From Marinifaba aquimaris (GTDB taxonomy: Bacteria > Pseudomonadota > Gammaproteobacteria > Enterobacterales > Alteromonadaceae), in contig NZ_JABULX010000002.1 of NCBI RefSeq assembly GCF_013328345.1, forward strand, positions 186,001-250,000: a stretch of DNA of 64,000 bases. The letters run 5' to 3'. A model generated the notes under the pieces. That model did not search any database, was not told the DNA's origin, and saw nothing but the letters and a program-made list of their open reading frames with translations. Every line of letters begins with the position of its first letter. The first letter of the stretch is position 1. Shown piece by piece: positions 52,227 through 60,759 of the stretch. Position numbers and translations under genes: made by a program.

Positions 52227-52497
52227 AACGTTCAGAAGCAGACAAGACCTGAGAATAACGATTGGCAAAAATACCAATGTAGCCATAAACCGCAGCGATA
52301 AAAGAAGGGATCAAGCCGACAAGCCCAATGTGAAACCAGTAATCCCAATGCTCAATGCCAAACCAGATAATCATGGCACTGAACCAAAAGCCCACTAAAC
52401 CCGAGATAAAAAAATGGGCGCTTCGCTTTGGCGAAGCACCCAATTTATATATTTTATTTTTTAACACGTTAAACCGATTAAGCGTAAGAGTGGTCAC
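52201..52497 (-). CDS. Small two-span membrane protein with uncertain start
   Basis: A frame of up to 98 codons. Two hydrophobic segments ([19 protein letters not shown] and [19 protein letters not shown]) and a polar tail. The first GTG (52497) overlaps the nfuA end by 20 bases; a GTG at 52467 is another option, and neither has a good ribosome binding site. The nfuA terminator hairpin (52416-52441) is embedded in the codons for GASPKRSA. The protein seems well-formed, so either it is translated from a read-through message or its own promoter starts later. No family recognised. Confidence 0.5.
   Translation of the reverse strand: MTTLTLNRFNVLKNKIYKLGASPKRSAHFFISGLVGFWFSAMIIWFGIEHWDYWFHIGLVGLIPSFIAAVYGYIGIFANRYSQVLSASERFKSSNNGD
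52408..52441 (-). terminator. Rho-independent terminator of nfuA, lying inside another open frame
   Basis: On the minus strand, an 11-bp stem (one G-T pair) GGGTGCTTCGC / GCGAAGCGCCC with loop CAAA is followed by A and seven T (52408-52414 on plus as A run). It is 37-70 bases past the nfuA stop, where a terminator is expected, and within the 52201-52497 frame. Confidence 0.82.
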
Positions 52498-53074
52498 CGT
52501 GTTCGTGTTCAGTGATATCTTTAACGCCTGTTAATTCACCCGGGAACTGCTCTAACAATTGCTTTTCAATACCTTCTTTTAAAGTCAAATCAACCATAGA
52601 GCAACCGTTACAACCACCGCCAAATTGCAATACTGCAACACCTTCATCTGTTAATTCCATTAAATCAACTTTACCACCATGGTTAGCTAATTGAGGATTA
52701 ATCGCGCTTTGAAGTACATATTCGATTCGCTCACGCAATGGCGCATCTTCACCCACTTTACGCATTTTAGCGTTTGGCGCTTTTAACGTAAGTTGAGAGC
52801 CCATTTGGTCAGTAGTGAAATCGATTTCAGCTTCTTCTAAGAAAGGCGCACTTTCAGGGTCTACTACTGCGTTAACGAATTCGTAATCTAAACGAATGTC
52901 TTTATCTTCGATAGCATCAGCTGGGCAATACGAAACACCGCATTCAGCATTTGGCGTACCAGGATTAACAACAAATACACGAATACACGTACCTTCGTCT
53001 TGGCTTTCTAATAATTTGGCAAAGTGTTTTTGCGCAGTTTCAGAAATTGAGATAAATAATTTTTGTTCAGACAT
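52478..53074 (-). CDS. nfuA: Fe-S biogenesis protein NfuA
   Basis: 198 residues. N-terminal A-type-carrier-like domain without the usual cysteines ([19 protein letters not shown]) and C-terminal Nfu domain with the cluster-binding [14 protein letters not shown]. It carries and delivers 4Fe-4S clusters under stress. Located between comF/gntX and dinF as in the bioH-gntX-nfuA order of E. coli. A good terminator follows. Confidence 0.96.
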   Translation of the reverse strand: MSEQKLFISISETAQKHFAKLLESQDEGTCIRVFVVNPGTPNAECGVSYCPADAIEDKDIRLDYEFVNAVVDPESAPFLEEAEIDFTTDQMGSQLTLKAPNAKMRKVGEDAPLRERIEYVLQSAINPQLANHGGKVDLMELTDEGVAVLQFGGGCNGCSMVDLTLKEGIEKQLLEQFPGELTGVKDITEHEHGDHSYA

Positions 53075-53143
53075 CGAAAAAGTACCTGACTAAATAACTA
53101 GGATATTTTGTTATTCTACTCTTTTGTTTGCCGACTGACCAGT

Positions 53144-53872
53144 CTATAGCGATTCATTAGCCCAAGCATAGACAACTGCAGTAACGGTTATCGCTCCTTG
53201 TTGCTTGAGTAAATAAGCCAATTGATTCAGCGTTTGGCCTGTGGTGATCACATCATCAACGAGGTAGATATGTTTACCTTCGATATTCGCCACTTGCTCT
53301 GCTCTTACTTGATAAGCATTGTGCTTAGCTCTTCTCGCTTTTGCCCCCTGCCCTGATTGGTGCGCCACACCGACTTGCCGGTAGAATAAATCGTTTAAAG
53401 GCTTGCCGATTTTATCAGCAACAAATTGCGCCATAATGTAAGACTGATTGAAGCCTCTTTGCCATAACCTTAACCAATCGCTGGCGACATAAGTGATAAC
53501 AACCTGCTCATCGCTTTTTAACCCCACATCAAAGTCTTTTGTCAAAGCCCGCTGCCAAATTGTGTTTAATACCGACTCATAGTGCATGACTTGTTGATAT
53601 TTGTAAGCGCTAATCCATTTTGAAATAGGCCATTGATAATTAAATGCCACATATATGTGATCAAGTGTATCCATTTCCATAACCGACGCTAATTTAGGTA
53701 CCTCTTTTAAATCGGCAAATGCAAGGTAACTGGGGCTATTGAAAATATCTTCGATACAAATGGGACACAAAGCGTCATCTGCCTCGGCATCACCGCATAA
53801 AGTGCAAGGCGATGGCATCAAAATCGGATATACTCGTTTCCTTAATTTTTCGAACCAATCACTCATTTGCAT
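53144..53872 (-). CDS. comF: ComF/GntX family phosphoribosyltransferase-like protein
   Basis: 242 residues. N-terminal zinc-finger (CTLCGDAEADDALCPICIED) and C-terminal phosphoribosyltransferase fold with PRPP loop VYLVDDVITTGQTLNQL. E. coli GntX lies between bioH and nfuA; the same order is kept. In transformable bacteria ComF takes part in DNA uptake, while in E. coli GntX allows use of DNA as nutrient. The second ATG at 53866 is an equal start. Confidence 0.92.
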   Translation of the reverse strand: MQMSDWFEKLRKRVYPILMPSPCTLCGDAEADDALCPICIEDIFNSPSYLAFADLKEVPKLASVMEMDTLDHIYVAFNYQWPISKWISAYKYQQVMHYESVLNTIWQRALTKDFDVGLKSDEQVVITYVASDWLRLWQRGFNQSYIMAQFVADKIGKPLNDLFYRQVGVAHQSGQGAKARRAKHNAYQVRAEQVANIEGKHIYLVDDVITTGQTLNQLAYLLKQQGAITVTAVVYAWANESL

Positions 53873-53926
53873 CTCGGTTTATTGAGCCGTGTAAGTAGAG
53901 TGTAGAACAAAGTAGTGAATATCTAG

Positions 53927-54691
53927 ATGGCAAATAAATCAACGCTCTATTTCATCCATGGCTGGGGAATGAATCAAGCAGTATGGCAACCTGTTACGCA
54001 AGCACTGACAGATGATTTTGACGTTGTGACACTAGACATTCCCGGGTTTGGCGCAGCCAGCGAAGAGATAATAACCCCTTTTAGTCTGGAAAATATTTGC
54101 CAGCAAATGGAACAAACAATCGAAAAACCCGGTATTTTCATTGGTTGGTCTATGGGAGGCTTAATTGCACAATACTTTGCTCTGCATTATCCAGCATTGG
54201 TAACAGGCCTTATTTGTGTAGCATCTTCTCCTTGCTTTGCAGAAAAAAAACAAACCGATTGGCCTGGCATTAAACCTAAAGTTTTAGCAGGTTTTCAGCA
54301 ACAGCTTGCAAGTGACTACAGTAAAACGTTAGAGCGCTTTTTAGCGATCCAAGCAATGGGAAGCCCAACGGCTAAGCAAGACATCAAGGCGCTGAAAGCC
54401 CTCTTAATGACTTACCCTAACCCGGCATTGTCAGCCTTAAAAGGGGGCCTAGTTTTACTAGAACAAGTCGACTTGCGAAACCAAATAGCGGATATCACCC
54501 AGCCAACCTTAAGAATTTATGGCCGGCTCGATTCGTTGGTACCAGCAAAAGCAATCGATTTCATTTCAGCTCTACAACCCAATGCACAAACCCTACTGTT
54601 TAAACATGCCTCTCATGCGCCTTTCTTGTCAGACAAAACAGAGTTTATAGCGAGTATTAGACAATTTATAACCAAAAGCACTAATCAGTAA
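53927..54691 (+). CDS. bioH: Pimeloyl-[acyl-carrier protein] methyl ester esterase
   Basis: 254 residues, alpha/beta hydrolase that ends pimelate synthesis for biotin. FIHGWGMN, the nucleophile elbow GWSMGG (Ser75), the acid in YGRLDSLVP and the catalytic His in ASHAPF. Size as E. coli BioH. Divergent from comF; the position next to comF and nfuA is conserved in gammaproteobacteria. No bioC follows. Confidence 0.94.
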   Translation: MANKSTLYFIHGWGMNQAVWQPVTQALTDDFDVVTLDIPGFGAASEEIITPFSLENICQQMEQTIEKPGIFIGWSMGGLIAQYFALHYPALVTGLICVASSPCFAEKKQTDWPGIKPKVLAGFQQQLASDYSKTLERFLAIQAMGSPTAKQDIKALKALLMTYPNPALSALKGGLVLLEQVDLRNQIADITQPTLRIYGRLDSLVPAKAIDFISALQPNAQTLLFKHASHAPFLSDKTEFIASIRQFITKSTNQ

Positions 54692-54828
54692 GTTATCTAT
54701 CTAGAGTGATTCTATTCAGACACTTTAAATTGTTCGCTTTTTAGACGATAATCATTGGTATATAGGTACAAGTGTACCCGTTTTTAGCTATCCCAAATTG
54801 AGCAGTAATGAGATAGGGTAAGGTCGTT

Positions 54829-55068
54829 ATGCAAATTCAAAATGCTTTTTATGCTGGTGTTCAAGGCTTTCAAAAGGCTTCTGATGGTGTCACTCAAGCT
54901 AGTGCAAACATTGCTAAAGAGTCAGCAGGTAACACACCTGCCAATGCACCATCTACTGTCGAAAACCTGGTTTCACTTGTCGAAAATGAAAATCTTGCCG
55001 CTGCAAACGCCAAATCGATACAAGCTGGAAGCGATATGTTAGGCACTATTTTGGATATTACCGTTTAA
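54829..55068 (+). CDS. Miniature flagellar rod/hook-like protein (79 aa)
   Basis: 79 residues. The N-terminus (NAFYAGVQGFQKASDGVTQA, then SANIAKESAGNT) resembles the flagellar rod/hook N-terminal helix with its NIANxxT signature, and the C-terminus (VENLVSLVENENLAAANAKS, then IQAGSDMLGTILDI) resembles the FlgC/FlgE/FlgG C-terminal motif (VNLVEEM...ANAKxIxTxDEMLGTLLDL). The usual middle domain is absent, so it is a minimal axial-protein-like unit. AAGG precedes the ATG. It is 4 bases from the SprA-related gene, so the two form an operon. No other flagellar gene is near. Confidence 0.8.
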   Translation: MQIQNAFYAGVQGFQKASDGVTQASANIAKESAGNTPANAPSTVENLVSLVENENLAAANAKSIQAGSDMLGTILDITV

Positions 55069-55072
55069 TTCG

Positions 55073-56116
55073 ATGAATATTGTTACTCAGTTCCCTGTTA
55101 ACTTAAATCTCAACTTTGCTAACCCGCAAACAGAGTCGGCGCAAAGGCAACAAGCTGCGCGCGAGTTAATTAGCCAAACTGAACAAGCATCAAAACGAGA
55201 TGCAGAAAAAGGGCTTAATAACGAAAACGAGCAAGCTTCAACCAAGCAAGCTCCCCTCACTTATGATTACATCAAAGCGCAAAAACAAAACAGAGATACA
55301 GCTGATTTTGCGAATAACCTAAATAGCGCAAGTGAAGGTGAAACAAGCCAACAAGACGGTAATCCAACTGACCAACAAAGTCAGGGCCGAGAGTTAGCAG
55401 AACAAGCACAGCAAAGTTCACAACAATCGAACCAGCAATTTACAGAAGCTGAACTGAAAAAAATTGCAGAACTGCAAGCCAGAGATCAGGAAGTACGTGT
55501 TCACGAACAAGCCCATGCTAATGCAGGTGGTCAATATGCGGGTTCACCCAGCTATGATTACGAGCGTGGTCCTGATGGCAAGAATTATGCGGTCGGTGGA
55601 GAAGTCAAAATAGATGTTTCTGAGGTACCCAACGACCCACAAGCAACCGTTCAAAAAATGGAGCAAGTGCAACGCGCTGCATTAGCCCCAGCAGAACCAT
55701 CTAATCAAGATAGAAAAGTAGCCGCAGAAGCAGCTCAAAAACAGCAAGCTGCTCGTCAAGAAGTTTTACAAAAGAACGTTGAGCGGCTATCCGCTGATGC
55801 ACAAGTTGAGAACGCACAAACTACGCAAGCAAATACCGAGGCACAAAACGTAGCACAAGTTATTAAAGCCGAGGATATTCAAAGCCAGGGCATCAATGTT
55901 CAACCTGTACCTACTTTTCAAGCACGTGCATCACTGAAAGCAGAAGAGCTTGATGCAGAATTTATCCCTACCCTAGACACCAGCCCATCTGTGCCAACCT
56001 TTGCTGAAACCATTGAGCAATCGGACCCTCAAATCAACTCTCGAGCTTTGAAGATCCAACGTTTCTACAACACCAACAGCATACCTAATCAAAATAATTT
56101 AAGTGCTTACGCTTAA
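55073..56116 (+). CDS. SprA-related (CJM1_0395-type) putative metalloprotease
   Basis: 347 residues. The N-terminal 130 are Gln/Ser-rich and disordered. The conserved domain (about 130-230) has RDQEVRVHEQAHANAGGQYA (zinc HExxH-like), SYDYERGPDGKNYAVGGEVK and PQATVQKMEQVQRAALAPAE, typical of PF12118. Peptidase activity is assumed from the HExxH. Cytosolic or exported by the flagellar route: no signal peptide. The start follows the mini-rod gene stop by 4 bases. The 3' end overlaps the opgC-like gene by 18 bases (convergent). Confidence 0.85.
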   Translation: MNIVTQFPVNLNLNFANPQTESAQRQQAARELISQTEQASKRDAEKGLNNENEQASTKQAPLTYDYIKAQKQNRDTADFANNLNSASEGETSQQDGNPTDQQSQGRELAEQAQQSSQQSNQQFTEAELKKIAELQARDQEVRVHEQAHANAGGQYAGSPSYDYERGPDGKNYAVGGEVKIDVSEVPNDPQATVQKMEQVQRAALAPAEPSNQDRKVAAEAAQKQQAARQEVLQKNVERLSADAQVENAQTTQANTEAQNVAQVIKAEDIQSQGINVQPVPTFQARASLKAEELDAEFIPTLDTSPSVPTFAETIEQSDPQINSRALKIQRFYNTNSIPNQNNLSAYA

Positions 56117-57220
56117 ATTTAATTTTTGCTGCTTACGCCATATTTTATAACGGCTATCCAAATAAGCAGGAATACTGAGTAAGGCCACAAACCCCATACA
56201 TGCCAACACATCCCAATACCAAGTTTCGTTAACATATTGATGAACACTTGGCCCCAAGTAATAAATCACCATAGTGTGAAATACAAATACAGCGAGTGCA
56301 TGCTGGCCTAAAAATACAGGATACCTGAGCTCATAAAGCTTGTTTAAATAGGGTAAAGAGAGCTTAAACATATAGGCTAAAACTAAAATATTAATAATGC
56401 GAAGTACAGGAACCGTGTCATTACTACCCGTCAGCCATTTCCTTGACTCAGCACTGGCAAATGTAGTGAACCATTCTGGTTGCATATGCTTAATCAACAT
56501 TAAACTGGCAAAAACAGCTATAAAGATTGCTTTGATAATAGGTGGAAACACAAATACTTGTGGTCGCGTTTTTATCAAATAGGCTAACACTACGCCTAAA
56601 TAAAAAAGTACTTGCCAAGCAAGTGGGTCAAAATAGCTCAACCTTAACGTTAAATCGGGAAAGAACAGTGAAAAAGGTTGATTCAAAATATCTTGTTGTA
56701 AAAACTGAGCAGCTAACCAAACAGCGAAACTCGCACCCAGTAATAATAGCCATTTCCCTTTTGCTAATAATTGCAAAGCAAAAGGTAAAAAGAACATGGG
56801 CCACAAATATAAGATCAGGATATCAAAAAAGCCTGGTTGCTCTAACAAACTGAAAATTAGAAATACAGTAGAAGTAGGGTCTTGATACCAATTACTGACC
56901 AATAAGAATTCTAACCAAACCGGTTTGAAAACTGGCCACAAAGCAATGAGACAATAGACAATCAACAATGAAATGCAGTGGAATAAATAAATCACTCCAC
57001 ACCTGTGCCAAATTTTCTTCCTTTGTTTGGCTTTATCGTCAATTTTTGAGTAAACAAGGTAAGCAACAAAACCAGATAAAAAGACAAACCCTTCTGCAGC
57101 AGAAACAAAACCAAAAGGCTCACGAGTAAATGTAGAAACAAACTGACCAAATAAATGGTTGCAAGCAATGATAATTAATAGCCAACCTCTGAGGCCATCT
57201 AATGCTAATACTCTCGACAT
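56099..57220 (-). CDS. OpgC-type acyltransferase / membrane protein
   Basis: 373 residues with about ten membrane spans. The start LALDGLRGWLLIIIACNHLFG and the FGFVSAAEGFVFLSGFVAY segment are typical of the OpgC family (PF10129), which adds succinyl groups to periplasmic glucans. Whether glucan is the target is unclear, as opgGH is not here. An MFS or other acyltransferase-3 identity is less likely. Divergent from the GntR gene. Confidence 0.85.
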   Translation of the reverse strand: MSRVLALDGLRGWLLIIIACNHLFGQFVSTFTREPFGFVSAAEGFVFLSGFVAYLVYSKIDDKAKQRKKIWHRCGVIYLFHCISLLIVYCLIALWPVFKPVWLEFLLVSNWYQDPTSTVFLIFSLLEQPGFFDILILYLWPMFFLPFALQLLAKGKWLLLLGASFAVWLAAQFLQQDILNQPFSLFFPDLTLRLSYFDPLAWQVLFYLGVVLAYLIKTRPQVFVFPPIIKAIFIAVFASLMLIKHMQPEWFTTFASAESRKWLTGSNDTVPVLRIINILVLAYMFKLSLPYLNKLYELRYPVFLGQHALAVFVFHTMVIYYLGPSVHQYVNETWYWDVLACMGFVALLSIPAYLDSRYKIWRKQQKLNLSVST

Positions 57221-57316
57221 ATTTTCCCTTTATCTGAATTCGCTGTTATTCCATCTTTAAAACGCAAAGAAATGAACACAATGAACTTGTTTAAAAAATG
57301 ATACACCCTAAACTAA

Positions 57317-57338
57317 GTGTATTAGTTAATTAATACAC
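57317..57338. promoter_or_regulatory. Palindromic operator of the GntR regulator
   Basis: GTGTATTA (57317-57324) and TAATACAC (57331-57338) are perfect 8-bp arms around GTTAAT, 20 bases upstream of the regulator start. YtrA-type GntR regulators bind such palindromes over their own promoter, so autoregulation is likely. Confidence 0.75.
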
Positions 57339-57358
57339 CAATACAGACTAAAAATCGA

Positions 57359-57766
57359 ATGACTATAGATAGTATTTTGATGCAACTTAATCTCGACCCG
57401 CATAGTGGTACGCCAATATACCGCCAGCTTGTTGAACAATTAACCCATTTAATCACAGCTAAGCAATTGAAAACAGGAGATAAGTTACCTTCTGTACGAA
57501 AAATTGCTGAACAATTTTCTATCAATCCTATGACGATATCCAAAGCCTTTGGTCAATTAGAGTCACAAGGGCTAGTCATCAGAGAAAGAGGCAAAGGCAT
57601 GACGGTAGCGGCAAGAGAGCAACAAAATGAGCGTGATTATTTAGCAACGCGCCTAGCGCTGATTCAGCCCAATATCGAGCAGCTGGCCATGCAAGCCAAG
57701 CAATTGGATTTGACACAAGAAGACATATTGACGGCTTTAGCCAAGCAAATGAGTAAAACAGTTTAA
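57359..57766 (+). CDS. GntR family regulator, YtrA subfamily
   Basis: 135 residues. Winged-helix domain (about 15-80) with GTPIYRQLVEQLTHLI, LPSVRKIAEQFSINPMTISK and GLVIRERGKGMTV; a short C-terminal helical tail instead of a ligand-binding domain is typical of YtrA. It regulates the adjacent ABC transporter. No Shine-Dalgarno is seen before the ATG, so a leaderless mRNA is possible; an ATG at 57380 is less likely. Confidence 0.9.
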   Translation: MTIDSILMQLNLDPHSGTPIYRQLVEQLTHLITAKQLKTGDKLPSVRKIAEQFSINPMTISKAFGQLESQGLVIRERGKGMTVAAREQQNERDYLATRLALIQPNIEQLAMQAKQLDLTQEDILTALAKQMSKTV

Positions 57767-57779
57767 TTAAGGAATGACC

Positions 57780-58655
57780 ATGGAATCTATTATTGAATTA
57801 AAAGGTGCAAGTAAGCGTTTTGCCGATAAAACTGTGCTTCACAATATTGATTTAAATTTGCCTAAAGGCAGAGTCATCGGTTTATTAGGCCCAAATGGCG
57901 CGGGTAAAACAACGTTAATGCAAGTCATGCTAGGGATGCTTAACCTAGATAGCGGAGAATCTAAGCTATTTAGTCAAAATAGCTGGCAACTCGATGCTAT
58001 GGCTAAAGCAAAAATTGGTTATGTACCTCAGCAACCTGCTTTCTTTGAATGGATGAGCATTGAACAAAGTATTCAATACCAAAAAAGCTTCTACCCAAGT
58101 TGGGATCACAACAGAGTAGAGGCATTACTCGATATGTGGCAATTAAACGGCAAAGAGAAAATAAAAAACATCTCACTTGGGCAAAAACAACGCTTAGCGA
58201 TTGTGCATGCATTGGCACACCAACCAGAACTATTGATCTTAGATGAGCCTGTTGCCAGTTTAGATCCATTGGCCAGACGAGAGTTTATTCAAGAGCTAAT
58301 CAAATTAAACTTAGCGCAAGAAACCACTATTTTATTCTCCACGCACATTGTTTCGGACCTTGAGCGAGTTGCTTCTGATGTCGTCATCATCAACCAAGGA
58401 CAACTAAAATACTCAGGTGCCTTGGATGTGTTAAAAGAACAAGTCAAAAAAATCACCATCAAAGCCTCAGAACAAATGCCTGAAACTAGCCCATTTTCAT
58501 CTACGCTGAGCTATAAGGCACAAGGAGTATTTGCTAATGCCGTTGTTCAAGGTGCAGCAGATTTAGAGCTCGATAAAATAAAAGCACAGTTCAACGCTGA
58601 GCTACACGCACAAGACTTAGATCTCGAGCAAATATACATGGAGATAGCGCAATGA
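57780..58655 (+). CDS. ABC transporter ATP-binding protein (YtrB-like)
   Basis: 291 residues: Walker A GPNGAGKT, Q-loop VPQQPAFFEWMS, ABC signature ISLGQKQRLAIVHAL, Walker B LLILDEPVASLDP, H-loop STHIVSDLERVASD. Pairs with the membrane protein at 58652. Two ATGs are near: at 57774 AAGGA would abut it, at 57780 the spacing is 6 bases, so 57780 is used. Family known in resistance to cell-wall-active compounds and in stress; substrate unknown. Confidence 0.93.
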   Translation: MESIIELKGASKRFADKTVLHNIDLNLPKGRVIGLLGPNGAGKTTLMQVMLGMLNLDSGESKLFSQNSWQLDAMAKAKIGYVPQQPAFFEWMSIEQSIQYQKSFYPSWDHNRVEALLDMWQLNGKEKIKNISLGQKQRLAIVHALAHQPELLILDEPVASLDPLARREFIQELIKLNLAQETTILFSTHIVSDLERVASDVVIINQGQLKYSGALDVLKEQVKKITIKASEQMPETSPFSSTLSYKAQGVFANAVVQGAADLELDKIKAQFNAELHAQDLDLEQIYMEIAQ

Positions 58656-59992
58656 TAGCCACATTGAGTATTAGTCAGCGTTTGCTAAGAGCAAATTGGC
58701 TTTATTTCCTAGTTGCCTTAATCGGTTTATGCGCTTTACCAGCAATACCTGATATGCATTATTCAATGCGTATTTTTGTCACCGTCTGCTTTTTAGCCCA
58801 ATTTGCAGCGACATGTGGATTAGAACTCAAAGCGATTAACTGCGAACAACACGCCTTTGTTTTACCTAATTATCCTAAAGTAGCCCAACTTGGCGTTTTG
58901 ATGGCGAGCTTATTTCTCACCTTTATCTTTTCAATGGTCAATCATTACAAAGGTGTGCCTTTTGAACTGAGCTTTTTATTCACCTTCAACTTTTTATTAA
59001 TTGCCATCGCGACTCAGTTTTTACCTAATCAAGTCTACCAAGCTGGTTTTTGGATGATATTCGGTTTAGCGTTTGCAACAGTGATAAAGTCAGGCTATAC
59101 AGAGCAACTTGATCAGCTAGTACAATCGAGTGAAACAATATGTTTGTTGATATTGAGTGCGTTGGCCATGACGGGCGGATTTGCTTGGCATTTGAGTAAA
59201 AAACAAAATATCCAAGCGAATCAAAGTGCGAGTCGTATTCAATACTGGCATTCGATGATGTCACTTGCCAGTTGTCAGCAAAATTTAAAATATAATGCGA
59301 ATGGTTTGGGCGTTGATAATTGGTTTTTCAAATCAATAAAATCGCCCTCAACCACAATTCTATACGCTTTATTTTGGCGCGATTCATTAATAGTGCACTC
59401 GCTGTTATTGATTTCAATTATCATCATCGCCATCACAGGTAGCGCAGGGTTATTACACAATGACCCACAATATGCATTTATCTCACTCATTAGCTGCATC
59501 ATGATCGGCGTGTATTGTATCGCCTTTCATGTTGCGACAAGCAATCGTAGCTTAATCAGCCAGCTATGGCTGACGAGTACACGCGCCAACAATCAAAAAT
59601 CAGCAAAAAAGTACGTGGTTAAGCTTTACTTGATAGCCATGCTACTGCCTTTTATTTTAATACTGGTGTTAACCAAACCGATTCAAGCGGCTTTTAGTAC
59701 AGGCGAAGTCAATTGGTTACTGTATAGCGTTTACCTATTTGGCTTAGTATCAATTAATCTAGGGTTAGCATTATCAACTGCACAAAAACGTTCAAACCTA
59801 AGTCAGAAAATAGTGTATTTTCTTTTTATGGCCTGTTTACCTTTATTGATATTTACTCAAATGGGCATTGATTTTCTTGGCGCTGATATCATGCTCAACT
59901 TGATGGTTATTCTCACCCCTATTACAACGGGGTACTGCTTGTGGCAATACCATCAATTTATCAGTAAAGATGTAGAATGGGCGGCGTATTAA
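58652..59992 (+). CDS. Membrane subunit of the YtrB-like ABC exporter
   Basis: 446 residues with about twelve hydrophobic segments, for example WLYFLVALIGLCALPAIPD, LLISIIIIAITGSAGLLH and IAMLLPFILILVLTK. No enzyme motif. It overlaps the ATP-binding gene by 4 bases (ATGA), which means translational coupling. It belongs to the ABC-2-like permeases by position more than by sequence. It ends with a strong bidirectional terminator. Confidence 0.82.
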   Translation: MIATLSISQRLLRANWLYFLVALIGLCALPAIPDMHYSMRIFVTVCFLAQFAATCGLELKAINCEQHAFVLPNYPKVAQLGVLMASLFLTFIFSMVNHYKGVPFELSFLFTFNFLLIAIATQFLPNQVYQAGFWMIFGLAFATVIKSGYTEQLDQLVQSSETICLLILSALAMTGGFAWHLSKKQNIQANQSASRIQYWHSMMSLASCQQNLKYNANGLGVDNWFFKSIKSPSTTILYALFWRDSLIVHSLLLISIIIIAITGSAGLLHNDPQYAFISLISCIMIGVYCIAFHVATSNRSLISQLWLTSTRANNQKSAKKYVVKLYLIAMLLPFILILVLTKPIQAAFSTGEVNWLLYSVYLFGLVSINLGLALSTAQKRSNLSQKIVYFLFMACLPLLIFTQMGIDFLGADIMLNLMVILTPITTGYCLWQYHQFISKDVEWAAY

Positions 59993-59995
59993 AAT

Positions 59996-60023
59996 AAAAA
60001 GCAGGCTTAACGCCTGCTTTTTT
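59996..60023. terminator. Bidirectional rho-independent terminator
   Basis: AAAAAGCAGGC (59996-60006) pairs with GCCTGCTTTTT (60012-60022) with loop TTAAC. It lies between the ABC permease gene (+) and rlpA (-). Confidence 0.9.
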
Positions 60024-60759
60024 ATTGTTCAATGTAACGTTTAGCTGGATAACCAGAATTTTGGAATTGCTCTATTTTCTGTTGCAGCTCTTGCTCTTGA
60101 GAAAACGGGCCGACTAATAACTGATAATTATCAGCCGTTTGTCTTATTTGCGTGGGTAACTGATACAGCAAGTTAAAAGCAACTGCGGCTTGCTCAAGTT
60201 TAGTCCTATCATCCGCCTGTTCGAGTGTGATAAAGCCGCCGGCCTGAGTCGCTAAAGCGCGAATTTCGACATTAGCGGTACCCGACTGAGTCACACCTAA
60301 CTTAGTTGCCGCAGAATAAGATAAATCGATAATTCTTCCTGGGTGAAAAGGTCCTCTGTCATTAACCCTTACAATAGCTTTTCGGCCATTATCTAGATTG
60401 ACCACTTCAACATAGGTAGGTAGAGGCAAGTTTTTATGCGCTGCTGTCATAGCAAACATGTCATATATCTCGCCATTTGACGTTAAATGACCATGAAACT
60501 TTCGACCATACCAACTGGCAATACCACGCTCGACAAAACCATCTGCAGACTGCATAACTTGATAGTCTTTTCCCAGTACTCGGTAATCTTTGTTACCACC
60601 TCGACTTGGCGTAAGGTGTTTAGGAATAGGATCTATCATCTCTTGTTCTGTTGGCACGCGATCAGGCGCAATATCTTGCTTGAGCGCATAACGACTATTA
60701 TTAGTCGAACTACATGCAGCCATTAGCAGACAGAGCAAAAAGGTAACTCGCTTTTGCAT
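60022..60759 (-). CDS. rlpA: RlpA family septal lytic transglycosylase, lipoprotein
   Basis: 245 residues. Lipobox MAAC (Cys16), a DPBB domain (about 75-165) with ASWYGRKFHGHLTSNGE, AHKNLPLPTYVEVVNL and VRVNDRGPFHPGRIIDLS (the catalytic Asp in NDRGP), then a SPOR domain (about 175-245) that binds denuded septal glycan. It cuts naked glycan during daughter separation. The stop overlaps the start order with mltB (one-base overlap), as in the rlpA-mltB pairing of many gammaproteobacteria. Confidence 0.93.
   Translation of the reverse strand: MQKRVTFLLCLLMAACSSTNNSRYALKQDIAPDRVPTEQEMIDPIPKHLTPSRGGNKDYRVLGKDYQVMQSADGFVERGIASWYGRKFHGHLTSNGEIYDMFAMTAAHKNLPLPTYVEVVNLDNGRKAIVRVNDRGPFHPGRIIDLSYSAATKLGVTQSGTANVEIRALATQAGGFITLEQADDRTKLEQAAVAFNLLYQLPTQIRQTADNYQLLVGPFSQEQELQQKIEQFQNSGYPAKRYIEQ

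Noticed and set aside
54842-55042. Second plus-strand frame within the mini-rod gene
   Set aside because: Out of frame with a gene that has clear rod/hook motifs and Shine-Dalgarno; composition (Met/Leu/His-rich) is typical of a shifted frame.
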